A DNA stretch of 64,000 nt from Kineococcus aurantiacus (GCF_013409345.1 NZ_JACCBB010000001.1:868001-932000); one strand, 5' to 3'. Positions 31,413 through 39,858 are shown, counted from the first letter of the stretch. The notes: generated by a model not told the origin, from the letters alone. Translations and numbers: made by a program.

Positions 31413-32603
31413 TCAGGCGAGGGCGCGGGTGAGGTCGTCGAGCAGGTCGTCGGGGTCCTCCAGACCCACGGACAACCGCAGCACGCCGTCGGTCAGGCCG
31501 ATGGCGGCACGACCCTGCGGCCCCAGCCGCCGGTGCGTCGTGGTGGCGGGGTGGGTGGCCAGCGACTTGGTGTCGCCGAGGTTGTTGGAGATGTCCACGA
31601 CCCGCAGGGCGTCGAGGACCTCGAAGGCGCGTTCCTTGCCGCGCCCGGCGGGGGCGTCGAGCTCGAAGGTCACGATGGTGCCGCCGAGGTCCATCTGGCG
31701 CTTCGCCAGGTCGAACTGCGGGTGGCTGGGCAGCAGGGGGTAGCGGGCCCAGCGGACGCCGGGCTGCTGCTCGAGGTGCTCGGCGATCCGCAGCGCGCTG
31801 GCCGCCGAGTGCCGGACCCGCAGGCCCAGGGTCTCCAGCCCCTTGGCCAGGGTCCAGGCGTTGAACGGGCTGAGGGTGGGGCCGGTGTGCCGGGTGAGTT
31901 CCCGGAACCGGCCGCCGATGAACTCCTCGGTGCCCAGCACCGCACCGCCCATGACCCGGCCCTGGCCGTCGATGTGCTTGGTGGCCGAGTACACGACGAC
32001 GTCGGCCCCGAACCGCAGCGGGTGCTGGCCCACGGGCGAGGCGAACGCGTTGTCGACCACGACCGCGGCGCCCGCGGCGTGGGCCAGCTCGGTGACCGCC
32101 TCGATGTCGACGAGGGTCTGCATGGGGTTGGCGGGCGTCTCGAAGAACACGGCCTGGGTGGGCACGGCGAGCGCCTGCTCCCACTGGGTGAGGTCCTCGC
32201 CGTCGACGAAGACCGTCTCGACGCCCCAGCGGGGCAGGATCTCGTCGAGGATGACGAAGCAGGACCCGAAGAGGCTGCGCGCGGCGACGACCCGGTCCCC
32301 GGCGCCCAGCAGCGCGGCCAGGGCGTAGAACACCGCGGACATCCCGCTGGCCAGCCCGTAGCAGGCCTGCGCGCCCTCCATGAGCCGCAGCCGCTCGGTG
32401 AACACCGACACCGTCGGGTTGCCGTAGCGGGAGTAGACGTACCGGTCGACGTCACCGGAGAAGGCGGCCTCGGCGTCGGCGGCGGACCCGTAGACGTAGC
32501 CGGACGTGAGGTACATCGCCTCGGCGGTCTCCTCGAACTGCGAGCGGGCCAGGCCGCCGCGGACGGCCGTGGTGTCCGGCCGCCAGTCCCGCGCGTCGCT
32601 CAC
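31413..32603 (-). CDS. metZ: O-succinylhomoserine sulfhydrylase
   Basis: 396 residues, PLP-dependent Cys/Met metabolism family. It joins sulfide to an O-acylhomoserine, giving homocysteine. PLP lysine 209 in VVYSATKHIDGQGRVMGG; YSRYGNPT, SGMSAVFYAL, FETPANP and VVDNAFASP are all family motifs. The N-terminus VSDARDWRPDTTAVRGGL matches the actinobacterial MetZ type. In Mycobacterium tuberculosis metZ likewise follows a rhodanese gene. Other names (MetY, gamma-synthase) are possible but the start and length favour MetZ. Confidence 0.93.
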   Translation of the reverse strand: MSDARDWRPDTTAVRGGLARSQFEETAEAMYLTSGYVYGSAADAEAAFSGDVDRYVYSRYGNPTVSVFTERLRLMEGAQACYGLASGMSAVFYALAALLGAGDRVVAARSLFGSCFVILDEILPRWGVETVFVDGEDLTQWEQALAVPTQAVFFETPANPMQTLVDIEAVTELAHAAGAAVVVDNAFASPVGQHPLRFGADVVVYSATKHIDGQGRVMGGAVLGTEEFIGGRFRELTRHTGPTLSPFNAWTLAKGLETLGLRVRHSAASALRIAEHLEQQPGVRWARYPLLPSHPQFDLAKRQMDLGGTIVTFELDAPAGRGKERAFEVLDALRVVDISNNLGDTKSLATHPATTTHRRLGPQGRAAIGLTDGVLRLSVGLEDPDDLLDDLTRALA

Positions 32604-32722
32604 GACGTCTCCCCCGCTCGCTCCGTCGCGGTGCCCGTGGCGCCGCCTTCCCCCGGATCCGCGCGACGACTCCGTCGGCGCGTCTCCTCGGTCCAGGCAG
32701 CGCCGCACCGCGTGTCGCTCAC
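32600..32722 (-). CDS. Possible 40-codon micro-ORF between the rhodanese gene and metZ
   Basis: GTG overlaps the rhodanese stop (GTGA) and its own TGA overlaps the metZ GTG (GTGA again), so translation could pass through all three genes without a break. The peptide (VSDTRCGAAWTEETRRRSRR...) has no known family. Its first 11 bases, TCGTGAGCGAC, are repeated at the metZ start, so it may have arisen from a duplicated start region. In GC-rich DNA such ORFs also arise by chance. Confidence 0.3.
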   Translation of the reverse strand: MSDTRCGAAWTEETRRRSRRADPGEGGATGTATERAGETS

Positions 32723-33120
32723 GACTGCTTCCAGGGCAGGCCCGCGGCGCGCCAGCCGACCGCGCCGCGGTGGCCCTCGGCGTCCAGCGGCCCCTCGAAG
32801 CCGTCCAGGACGTTGTAGCTCGGCGCGATGCCGGCCGCCGTGGCCGCCTCGGCCGCGGCGACCGAGCGCTGCCCGGACCGGCACAGGAAGACGACCTTGC
32901 GGCCGGACCCGGGCGTGAGGCCGGCCGCGGCCAGGTCGGCGAGGAAGCGCTCGGGGTCCACCGGCAGCCACGACACGAGCGTGGGCTCGGCGCCCAGGCC
33001 CGTGGGGACCCCCACGAACCGCCACTCGGCGTCGGTGCGGACGTCGACCAGGACCGCGTCCGGGTCGTCCCGGACGAGCTCGAAGGCCTCACGCGGGGTG
33101 AGGTCGCCGGCGTGACCCAC
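32719..33120 (-). CDS. Rhodanese-like sulfurtransferase
   Basis: 133 residues, single rhodanese domain with DAVLVDVRTDAEW and active-site Cys80 in VVFLCRSGQRS. Carries persulfide sulfur and probably feeds or protects sulfide used by MetZ. I chose GTG 33118-33120 with GGGAGGA 4 nt upstream; an upstream ATG would lie inside the riboswitch. First gene of the SAM-riboswitch operon. Confidence 0.93.
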   Translation of the reverse strand: MGHAGDLTPREAFELVRDDPDAVLVDVRTDAEWRFVGVPTGLGAEPTLVSWLPVDPERFLADLAAAGLTPGSGRKVVFLCRSGQRSVAAAEAATAAGIAPSYNVLDGFEGPLDAEGHRGAVGWRAAGLPWKQS

Positions 33121-33127
33121 TGTTCCT

Positions 33128-33206
33128 CCCATCGGTCCTGGCATGAGCACCCCTCGCGGGGTTGCTGCGGCGTCGACGAGCCAGGTCTCTCGGCCGCTCT
33201 GGATGG
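33128..33206 (-). promoter_or_regulatory. SAM-I (S-box) riboswitch
   Basis: Minus strand: CCATCC (33206-33201), AGAGCGGCCGAGAGACCTGG, CTCGTCGACGCC, GCAGCAACC, GGGGTGCTCATGCC and closing GATGG (33133-33129). As in the copy at 7849, the closing P1 strand runs directly into the ribosome site, here GGGAGGA of the rhodanese gene, so SAM binding should block translation of the rhodanese-metZ-metE-type operon. A -10 box is 8 nt upstream. Confidence 0.9.
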
Positions 33207-33213
33207 TCCGCCC

Positions 33214-33219
33214 ACCCTA
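33214..33219 (-). promoter_or_regulatory. -10 box of the rhodanese-metZ operon
   Basis: TAGGGT on the minus strand; transcription would start about 33207, right at the first riboswitch helix. Confidence 0.5.
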
Positions 33220-33260
33220 GGGCATGGCGGAGGGCCCCGGGGCCGGGCCGGGGAGGAGGC

Positions 33261-33785
33261 TCAGAGGAAGCGGTGCATGACGTGCAGGCCGACGTACCCG
33301 TGCTCGGGGTGGTCGAAGGCCTGCGGGACGGTCCCGACGATCGCGAAGCCCAGCGACGTCCACAGCGCGACGGCCGCGGTGTTGGTCTCGACGACGGCGT
33401 TGAACTGCACCGCCAGGTACCCCTGCGCGCGGGCCCACGCCAGCACGTGCTCGCCCAGGGCGCGCCCGACCCCGCGCCCGCGCGCGGCGGGGGACACCAT
33501 GAAGCTGGCCGTCGCCACGTGGGCCCCGCCGCCGGGGCGGACGGGCCCGCACTTGGCCGTCCCGAGCACCTCCTCCTCCCCCGTCCCGTCCCCCGTGCCG
33601 TCGTCCGTGCCGTCGTCCTCGACGGCCACGAAGGTCGCCCACGGCGGCGGCTGCACCCACAGGTCGCGGGCCCGCTGCGAGGTCAGTCCCTGCGGCAGGG
33701 CGTAGGTCTCCCCGTCGGCGACGACCTCGTCGAAGAAGGGCCAGACGCGGGCCCAGTCGGTCTCGGCGTACTCGCGGATCTGCAC
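33261..33785 (-). CDS. GNAT-family N-acetyltransferase
   Basis: 174 residues, one GNAT domain (PF00583 type): IREYAETDWARVWPFF at the N-terminus, acetyl-CoA loop ARGRGVGRALGEHVLAWA (about 103-120), and VETNTAAVALWTSLGF. A short acidic insert DDGTDDGTGDGTGEEE (about 57-72) is encoded by 12-bp repeats. The GTG start is 6 nt after a TACGGT box, suggesting a leaderless monocistronic gene. Substrate unknown; phosphinothricin acetyltransferase-like proteins share the general motif. Confidence 0.88.
   Translation of the reverse strand: MQIREYAETDWARVWPFFDEVVADGETYALPQGLTSQRARDLWVQPPPWATFVAVEDDGTDDGTGDGTGEEEVLGTAKCGPVRPGGGAHVATASFMVSPAARGRGVGRALGEHVLAWARAQGYLAVQFNAVVETNTAAVALWTSLGFAIVGTVPQAFDHPEHGYVGLHVMHRFL
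33588..33617. repeat. 12-bp near-repeat in the GNAT gene
   Basis: gtcccccgtgcc, gtcgtccgtgcc and a partial third copy encode the Asp/Gly/Thr insert of the acetyltransferase. Confidence 0.6.
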
Positions 33786-33791
33786 CCCGGC

Positions 33792-33797
33792 ACCGTA
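33792..33797 (-). promoter_or_regulatory. -10 box of the GNAT gene, leaderless start
   Basis: TACGGT on the minus strand, 6 nt before GTG 33785. Confidence 0.45.
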
Positions 33798-33824
33798 GCC
33801 GGGGCGGGCCGCGGGGCCGCCGCC

Positions 33825-34865
33825 TCAGCCGGGGGCGAACTCGTTGAACGCCTCGTGGCCCGGGCGCACGGTGCCGTCGGCGTCGAGGAAGTGCAGCCAC
33901 TCCGGGTGCCCCACGGGCCCGTGGGTGTCGCGGTGCAGGTCGGCGACGCCGCTGTGGTGCAGGGCGTGCACGGTGTACCCGATCCCCCGCTCCCGCAGCC
34001 GGGACAGCGTGTAGCGCATGACCTCGACGTGCTTGGCGTCGTCGCGGGCGCCCCAGACGGTCTCGCTGGCGTACAGGTCCTTGCCGGCCGAGCGGGCGAG
34101 GGCGACGCACTCGTCGAGGTAGGCCTCGAAACCCTCGTGGGTGTGCACGTCCGTCTCCGGGCCGATGCCCTGCCACATCCAGTACGGGTGGAAACCCAGG
34201 ACGTCGCTGACCGGTTCGGTGGCCCGCAGCGCGGCCACGTCGGCGTAGTTGCCCACCGTCAGCGGCTGCCGGGCCCCGGCGGCCAGGACCACGCCCCGGC
34301 ACCACCGCAGCCAGCGCAGCTCGGCGGTGCGCAGCGGGCTGTCCTCGTCGTGGACGTAGGCGCCCATGAGGGGTTCGTTGCACAGGTCCCACGCCCAGAC
34401 CCGCTCGTCGTCGGCGTGGGCGGTGACGACGTCGAGGAGGTAGCGCCGGAAGATCCGCTGCACGGGGGCGACGTCGGGGCCGTCGGCGAGGGGGTCGGCG
34501 AACAGGTCGTCGGTGCGGCTCCAGGCGCTGGCGTGCGGCAGGAGGTGGTCCAGCGGGACCCCGCCGAAGTCGCACACCGGGTCGCGCCAGCGGTTGAACA
34601 GGACGGGCACCACCGCGATGCCGTGCGCGGCGAACACCCCCAGCCCGGCGTCGAGGTTGGCCAGGAACCGCCCGGGGTCGCGCTGGAACGCCTCGTGCGA
34701 CAGCCACCAGCGGGCGGTGTTCCAGCCGGGGAACGCGGCCTTGCCGCGGGCCACCTCGACGGCCATCAGCCCGTGGTCGTGGTGCTGCCACAGGTCCAGG
34801 CCCGAGGTGCCCCAGGAACCGGCGTAGTTGAAGCCGTGGACCTCCCGGGTCGGGCGGCGGGTCAC
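33825..34865 (-). CDS. Clan GH-A glycoside hydrolase (GH5-like, intracellular)
   Basis: 346 residues. A single (beta/alpha)8 barrel with the probable acid/base Glu164 in WAWDLCNEPLMG and probable nucleophile Glu268 in DLYASETVWG, spacing right for clan GH-A. No signal peptide. GTG overlaps the stop of the GH10 gene (GTGA), so the two enzymes are made together and likely act on the same imported oligosaccharides. I cannot fix the family: GH5, or an unclassified cellulase/xylanase-like group. Confidence 0.75.
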   Translation of the reverse strand: MTRRPTREVHGFNYAGSWGTSGLDLWQHHDHGLMAVEVARGKAAFPGWNTARWWLSHEAFQRDPGRFLANLDAGLGVFAAHGIAVVPVLFNRWRDPVCDFGGVPLDHLLPHASAWSRTDDLFADPLADGPDVAPVQRIFRRYLLDVVTAHADDERVWAWDLCNEPLMGAYVHDEDSPLRTAELRWLRWCRGVVLAAGARQPLTVGNYADVAALRATEPVSDVLGFHPYWMWQGIGPETDVHTHEGFEAYLDECVALARSAGKDLYASETVWGARDDAKHVEVMRYTLSRLRERGIGYTVHALHHSGVADLHRDTHGPVGHPEWLHFLDADGTVRPGHEAFNEFAPG

Positions 34866-36178
34866 CGGCCGGTCCCCGCGGCCAGCCGCACCTCGAGGGC
34901 GGCCGCCGTGCCGTCCAGGCGCACCCCGGCGCGGGCGCCGCCCGCCGACACCTCGTACTCGCCCCGGAAGCCGTGGACCGCGAGGCGGCCGTCCGCGTCG
35001 GTCCGCACGGTGGTGGGGGCGACCCACCACTGCCCCTTCACCAGCGCGTGCACCGCGTCGTAGGCGGGTTTGCGGGTCCCGTCGGCCCGGACGAGGCCGA
35101 CGGGGGCGCCGAGCCAGGTGGTCGCGTCGGTCAGGCCCCAGTAGTTGAACGCCTGCACCGACGGGTGCGCCACGAGGGTGCTCAGGTGCCGGACGAGCTC
35201 GTCGGCCTGCCGCTGCTCCCCCTCGGGGGTGGAGGGCCAGTGGTCGACCTGGTGGTCGTTGAGGTCGCCGACCGAGGCGGGCATGAGGTCGCCGGAGACC
35301 AGCGTGTTCTCGGTGAAGTGCAGCGGCAGGCCGAACCGGGAGAACCGGGCCAGCACGTCGTGGGTCCGCTCCTCGCCCCAGTAGCCCTTGTGCATGTGGC
35401 TCTGCAGGCCGAGCGCGTCGATGCCGACACCGGCCTCCAGCGCCTCCTCGACGACCCTCTCGTAGGCGGGCGACATGTCGAAGTCGTTGAGCAGCAACGT
35501 CGCGGCGGGGTTCGCCGCCCGGGCCTCCCCGAACGCCACCGCCAGGGTGGCGGTGCGGCCGAGTTCGCGGGCGACCCGGGTCAGGCCGTTGTCGTACTTG
35601 TCGTACACCGGCATGATGACCGACTCGTTGACGACGTCCCAGGTGTCGACGAGCCCGGCCAGACCGCCCACCTCGCGCCGGATCCGGGCCCGCTGGGCCT
35701 CGACGACCTCGGCGGTGCTCAGGTCCAGCAGCCAGTCCGGCGCCGCCGTGTGCCAGGTCAGCGGGTGCCCCTTGACGAGCACGCCGCGGTCGGCGAACCA
35801 CCGGGCGGTCTTCACCAGGCGGTCGGTCGCCGGCCGGCCCCGGACCGGCTCGAACTCACCCCAGTAGAACGGCAGGGTCGTGGCGTTGAACAGCCCGAAC
35901 CACGCCTCGGCGAGCGCGTCGACCTGGTCGGCGGGCGCGGACGCCCCGAAGAACGACGACGCGCCGTCGAGGTCCTCCCCGCCGGCGTGGGCGACGAAGT
36001 CGAAGCCGATGCAGCCGAAGAGGAACTCGTGGTTCCGCTGGGCGAGGGTCACCTCGCGGTCGGCCAGCGGGGCGCCGTCGGGGCCCAGGACGGTGACCGT
36101 GGCCGCGGCGAGGCGGTGGGCCAGTTCGGGCCGGTCGGCGGCGGGGGCCGCGACGCGGGCGGGGGTGTCGTGCGACAC
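34862..36178 (-). CDS. GH10-type endo-1,4-beta-xylanase, without signal peptide
   Basis: 438 residues. A short N-terminal beta module (about 20-65, VTVLGPDGAPLADREVTLAQ, NHEFLFGCIGFD) leads into the GH10 barrel: GHPLTWH, acid/base Glu185 in WDVVNES, LLLNDFD, and nucleophile Glu290 in PLHFTENTL. A C-terminal beta segment follows (about 390-435). The usual ITE(L/V)D nucleophile motif is FTEN here. No secretion signal, so it probably cuts short imported xylo-oligosaccharides. GTG with AAGGAG upstream. Confidence 0.88.
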   Translation of the reverse strand: MSHDTPARVAAPAADRPELAHRLAAATVTVLGPDGAPLADREVTLAQRNHEFLFGCIGFDFVAHAGGEDLDGASSFFGASAPADQVDALAEAWFGLFNATTLPFYWGEFEPVRGRPATDRLVKTARWFADRGVLVKGHPLTWHTAAPDWLLDLSTAEVVEAQRARIRREVGGLAGLVDTWDVVNESVIMPVYDKYDNGLTRVARELGRTATLAVAFGEARAANPAATLLLNDFDMSPAYERVVEEALEAGVGIDALGLQSHMHKGYWGEERTHDVLARFSRFGLPLHFTENTLVSGDLMPASVGDLNDHQVDHWPSTPEGEQRQADELVRHLSTLVAHPSVQAFNYWGLTDATTWLGAPVGLVRADGTRKPAYDAVHALVKGQWWVAPTTVRTDADGRLAVHGFRGEYEVSAGGARAGVRLDGTAAALEVRLAAGTGR

Positions 36179-36211
36179 GGGGGCTCCTTCGGGGGGCGGG
36201 GACCGCCGGCC

Positions 36212-36517
36212 TCAGGCCGGCAGGACGTCCGGGGTGGGCACGAGCTCCTCGACGCGCACGGTGGCGCGCAGGTCCGGCAGCTCGCGCAGGAACCGCGCCA
36301 TCCCGGGCGCGGCGTTGTGCCGCTCGTGCGCAGCGCGGTCGGCGTACACGGCGTACACCAGCCGCACGAGGGGTTCCGTGGCGCTGGTGTGCGGCACGTA
36401 CAGGTGGGTCCCGGGTTCGGTGCGGACGGCGGGCAGCGCGGCGCCCAGCAGGGCGTCGAACCGCTGCGCCGCCGCGGGGTCGGGCAGGTCGAACCGGACG
36501 ACCAGGGCCAGGCTCAC
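36212..36517 (-). CDS. ABM-domain protein (antibiotic biosynthesis monooxygenase-like)
   Basis: 101 residues, single dimeric ferredoxin-like ABM domain: LALVVRFDLPDPAAAQRFDALL, RTEPGTHLYVPHTSATEP, FLRELPDL. The family includes quinol monooxygenases such as YgiN. GTG with GGGAGGG upstream. 33 bp before the GH10 gene on the same strand, so probably in one transcript; divergent from the VOC gene. A link to sugar breakdown is not obvious. Confidence 0.8.
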   Translation of the reverse strand: MSLALVVRFDLPDPAAAQRFDALLGAALPAVRTEPGTHLYVPHTSATEPLVRLVYAVYADRAAHERHNAAPGMARFLRELPDLRATVRVEELVPTPDVLPA

Positions 36518-36567
36518 CGCGTCCCTCCCGGGTTGCCGCCGGGACGGGGTCGCGGTCTGGTGGGGCC

Positions 36568-37479
36568 ATGCCCACCGCACCGGTCGAACTGCACCACGTC
36601 GAGGTCGGCGTCTCCGACCTCGCGCGCAGCCTGGAGTTCTACGTCGACGTCCTGGGGCTGCGCCCCGTCCACCGGCGCGCCTGGTCCCCGCAGGAGGCCT
36701 GGCTCGCGGCCGGGCCCGGGTTCCTGCGGCTGCTGCGGGTCGGGGACGGGGACCTCGGCGGCTGGTCGAGCGTGAACCACCAGGCCGGTCTGCGGCACGT
36801 CGGTTTCACGGTGGCCGCCGTGGACCCGTGGGCCGACCGGTTGCGCCGGTCCGGGGTCGAGTTCGCCATCGCGCCCATGGACGCCCTGGGCGGTGTGCGG
36901 ATCGTGTTCTTCAGCGACCCCGACGGGGCGCTGGTCGAACTCGTCTCCGGCCAGCTGCGCTACAGCGACGTCTGGGACGCCGGGCTCGTCGCCGCCCGGG
37001 CCGCGCACGGCCGCGCCGGGGCGCAGGACGGCGGGGACCTGGTGCTGGACCACGCCGCCACCACCGTGGGCGACCTGCGGGAGGGCCTGGCGACGTACGC
37101 GGACGGGCTGGGCATGGGCCGGCTGGGCCAGGTGCCCCACCCGGGCGACGAGCGCGGGTACGTGCGCAGCTACCTCGCGGCCGGTCCGGGCGTGCTGGAG
37201 GTGTTCTCCTACGCCGTGGACCCGCTGCCCGCGGCCGCGGACGTCGACGCGCACCGGCTCGGGCTGCGGGTGGTCGCCCTGACCTCCCCCGACCCCGACG
37301 CGGCGGCGCACGTCGTCACCGGCCGCGGCGGGCGCGGCAGCGCCCTGGCCGGACCGGGCCGGCACGTCGTGGACCGCGACGGGCTGACCCTGCGGTTCCT
37401 GCCCGCGGGCTGGTCCCCCGCCCCCTCCGGGGCGGGGGACGGGGGTGCGCACGCCGGTCACGACCCCGCCGCGGGCTGA
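36568..37479 (+). CDS. Two-domain VOC (glyoxalase/dioxygenase-fold) protein
   Basis: 303 residues. First VOC domain about 5-125 (ELHHVEVGVSDLARSLEFYVDVLGL, RHVGFTVAAVD, FFSDPDGALVELV), with typical metal-ligand positions His9, His71 and Glu118. The second half (about 145-285) is a weaker VOC repeat (LDHAATTVGDLREGLATYADGLGM). Ring-cleavage dioxygenases and glyoxalases share this fold; substrate unknown. It is convergent with the GH3 gene and overlaps it by 22 bp. A terminator-type hairpin is inside its last codons. Confidence 0.82.
   Translation: MPTAPVELHHVEVGVSDLARSLEFYVDVLGLRPVHRRAWSPQEAWLAAGPGFLRLLRVGDGDLGGWSSVNHQAGLRHVGFTVAAVDPWADRLRRSGVEFAIAPMDALGGVRIVFFSDPDGALVELVSGQLRYSDVWDAGLVAARAAHGRAGAQDGGDLVLDHAATTVGDLREGLATYADGLGMGRLGQVPHPGDERGYVRSYLAAGPGVLEVFSYAVDPLPAAADVDAHRLGLRVVALTSPDPDAAAHVVTGRGGRGSALAGPGRHVVDRDGLTLRFLPAGWSPAPSGAGDGGAHAGHDPAAG
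37414..37439. terminator. Hairpin embedded in the 3' end of the VOC gene
   Basis: TCCCCCGCCCC, CTCC loop, exact complement GGGGCGGGGGA: an 11-bp stem. It lies 40 bp before the VOC stop and about 20 bp beyond the convergent GH3 stop, so it could end transcription mainly from the GH3 side. Its position inside coding sequence is unusual. Confidence 0.55.
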
Positions 37480-39827
37480 ACGGCGACCTCGACGAGGCGG
37501 CGGTCGCCCACGCCGACCTCGTGCACCGCACCGGTCAGCTCGACCGCCGCGGTCAGGTCCGGGGTGGCGCAGTCGTGGCCGACGAACAGGTCGACGCGGC
37601 CGGGTTCGACGACGCGCACCATCCGCCGGTCCGAGAACGCCAGCCGCTGCGTCGGGACGTCGAGGGTGACCTCGGCGCTGGCCCCGGCCTCCAGCTCGAC
37701 CCGGGCGTAGCCGAGCAGCTGGACGACGGGGCGGGTGACGGAGGCGACGGGGTCGCTGCCGTACAGCTGCACGACGTGCGCCCCGGCGCGGTCGCCGGTG
37801 TTGGTGACCGTGACGGTCGCCGCGATCGAGCCGTCGGTGGGCACCTCGGCCGCGGCCAGCCGCAGGTCGGAGTGCGCGAACGTCGTGTACGACAGGCCGT
37901 GCCCGAAGGGCCGCACGGGGGCGGTGTCGATGTTCGAGACGGGGCTGGCCGCGCCCAGCTTGGGGTGCAGGTAGCTGTAGGGCTGGGCGCCGACCGAGCG
38001 GGGCAGCGACACCGGCAGCCGGCCGGAGGGGTTGACCCGCCCGGACAGGACCCCGGCGATCGCCCCGCTGCCCTCCTGGCCGGGGAAGAACGCCTGCACG
38101 ACGGCGGCGCACCGCTGCAGCGCCCAGTCGACGGCGTAGGGGCGGCCGGTCAGCAGGACCAGGACGACGGGGGTCCCGGTGGCCAGCAGCGCCTCGACGA
38201 AGGGGCGCTGCACGCCGGGCAGTTCCAGCGACTCCGCGTCGCAGCCCTCCCCGGAGGTGCCGCGGCCGAACAGCCCCGCGCGGTCCCCGACGACGGCGAC
38301 GCAGACGTCGGCGGCCGCGGCCGCCGCCACGGCGGCCTCGAAACCGCTGGTGTCGTCGGTGTCCACGTCCGCGCCGCGGACGTGGGTGGTGCGGGCGCCG
38401 TCGCCGAACTCGGCGCCGAGGGCGGCCAGGACGGAGTCGACGTCGAGGCCGAGCTCGACGCCGGGGTGCTGGGCCAGCACGTGGTTGGCGAAGCTGTAGC
38501 AGCCGAACAGGGCGGAGGTGTCGTCGGCGTTGGGGCCGACGACGCCGACCCGCAGGGGTTCGGCGCGGTCCGCGGTCCGCAGCGGCAGGGTGCCGTCGTT
38601 GGACAGCAGGACGATCGACTCCTCGGCCAGCGTCCGGGCCAGGTCCCGGTGCGCCGGCGGGTCGAGGTCGACGCGGTCGGGGTCGACGCCGGCGGCGGGG
38701 TCGTAGTCGGGCGCCAGCAGGCCCAGTTCGGCCTTCTGGCGCAGGACCCGGCGCAGGGCGCGGTCCACGAGGGCCTCGGGCACCTCCCCGGCGCGGACCA
38801 GCTCGGCCAGCGGCTGCAGGTAGGTGACCCCGGTGGGCAGCTCCACGTCGATGCCGGCGCGCAGGGCCTGCGCGGCGGCGTCGGCGGGGGAACCCGCCAC
38901 CCCGTGCAGCCGCTCGAGGAACGCGACGGAGAAGTAGTCCGCCACGACGGTGCCGGTGAAGCCCCACCGCTCGCGCAGCAGGTCGGTGAGCAGCCGCTCG
39001 TCGGCGGCGACGGGGACCCCGTCGACCTCGGTGTAGGAGTTCATGACCGAGCGGGCCCCGGCGTCGAGGACGGCCATCTCGAAGGGGGGCAGCAGGACGT
39101 CGGTGAGTTCGCGCGGGCCGGCGTGCACGGGGGCCAGGTTGCGGCCCGCGCGGGAGTTGGAGTACCCGACGAAGTGCTTCAGCGTCGCGACGACCCCGGT
39201 GGACTGCACGCCCTGCACGTAGGCCGACGCGACCGTCCCCACGACGTAGGGGTCCTCGCTGATGCACTCCTCGACCCGGCCCCAGCGGGCGTCGCGGACG
39301 ACGTCGAGCACGGGGGCCAGGCCCTGGTGGACGCCGAGGCTGCGCATCGAGGCGCCGATGGCGGCGCCGACCTCCTGCACGAGCTCGGGGTGGAAGCTGG
39401 CGCCCCAGCACAGCGGGGCGGGGAACGTGGTGGCCTTCCAGGCGGCCAGCCCGGTCAGGCACTCCTCGTGGACCAGGGCGGGGATGCCCAGCCGGGTGTT
39501 CTGCTGCAGCCAGCGCTGCTTGGCGATGAGGGCGCGCGCCTGCTCGGAGGGTTCGACGGGGGTCGTCCCGAAGACCCGGGTGAGCTGCCCGAGCCCCTGG
39601 CCGGCGAACCCCTCGAGGCTGTCCACCGCGACCTGCATGGTGTCCTGCATCGGGGCCACGGCCGCCCCCTCACCGCCCTCGCCGTCGCTGTCGGCGTCCC
39701 CGCGGCCCTCCCACAGCCCCACGAGCTGGGCGAGCTTCTCCTCCAGCGTCATGGCGGCCAGGAGCTCCTCGACGCGCTCCTCGCCCCGGGCCCGGGGGCG
39801 GGTGGACGGTTCGGTCGCGTGGTCCAT
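37458..39827 (-). CDS. GH3 beta-glucosidase/beta-xylosidase
   Basis: 789 residues. GH3 N-terminal barrel with KHFVGYS substrate motif and nucleophile Asp297 in GTVVADYFS; C-terminal alpha/beta sandwich (about 390-620) and fibronectin III-like domain (about 690-780, VTVTNTGDRAGAHVVQLY). No signal peptide. A short acidic insert DADSDGEGGEG lies near residue 50. ATG with GGAGG upstream, 31 bp after the dehydratase gene; probably the last gene of the ten-gene importer operon. Removes terminal glucose or xylose from imported beta-oligosaccharides. Confidence 0.94.
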   Translation of the reverse strand: MDHATEPSTRPRARGEERVEELLAAMTLEEKLAQLVGLWEGRGDADSDGEGGEGAAVAPMQDTMQVAVDSLEGFAGQGLGQLTRVFGTTPVEPSEQARALIAKQRWLQQNTRLGIPALVHEECLTGLAAWKATTFPAPLCWGASFHPELVQEVGAAIGASMRSLGVHQGLAPVLDVVRDARWGRVEECISEDPYVVGTVASAYVQGVQSTGVVATLKHFVGYSNSRAGRNLAPVHAGPRELTDVLLPPFEMAVLDAGARSVMNSYTEVDGVPVAADERLLTDLLRERWGFTGTVVADYFSVAFLERLHGVAGSPADAAAQALRAGIDVELPTGVTYLQPLAELVRAGEVPEALVDRALRRVLRQKAELGLLAPDYDPAAGVDPDRVDLDPPAHRDLARTLAEESIVLLSNDGTLPLRTADRAEPLRVGVVGPNADDTSALFGCYSFANHVLAQHPGVELGLDVDSVLAALGAEFGDGARTTHVRGADVDTDDTSGFEAAVAAAAAADVCVAVVGDRAGLFGRGTSGEGCDAESLELPGVQRPFVEALLATGTPVVLVLLTGRPYAVDWALQRCAAVVQAFFPGQEGSGAIAGVLSGRVNPSGRLPVSLPRSVGAQPYSYLHPKLGAASPVSNIDTAPVRPFGHGLSYTTFAHSDLRLAAAEVPTDGSIAATVTVTNTGDRAGAHVVQLYGSDPVASVTRPVVQLLGYARVELEAGASAEVTLDVPTQRLAFSDRRMVRVVEPGRVDLFVGHDCATPDLTAAVELTGAVHEVGVGDRRLVEVAVQPAAGS

Positions 39828-39858
39828 GGTGGTTCCTCCGTGCTCGGGTGGTCGTTCG

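Noticed and set aside
36568-37479. Catechol 2,3-dioxygenase of an aromatic pathway
   Set aside because: VOC fold is clear but no aromatic-degradation genes are present and the second domain is degenerate, so I left the function open.
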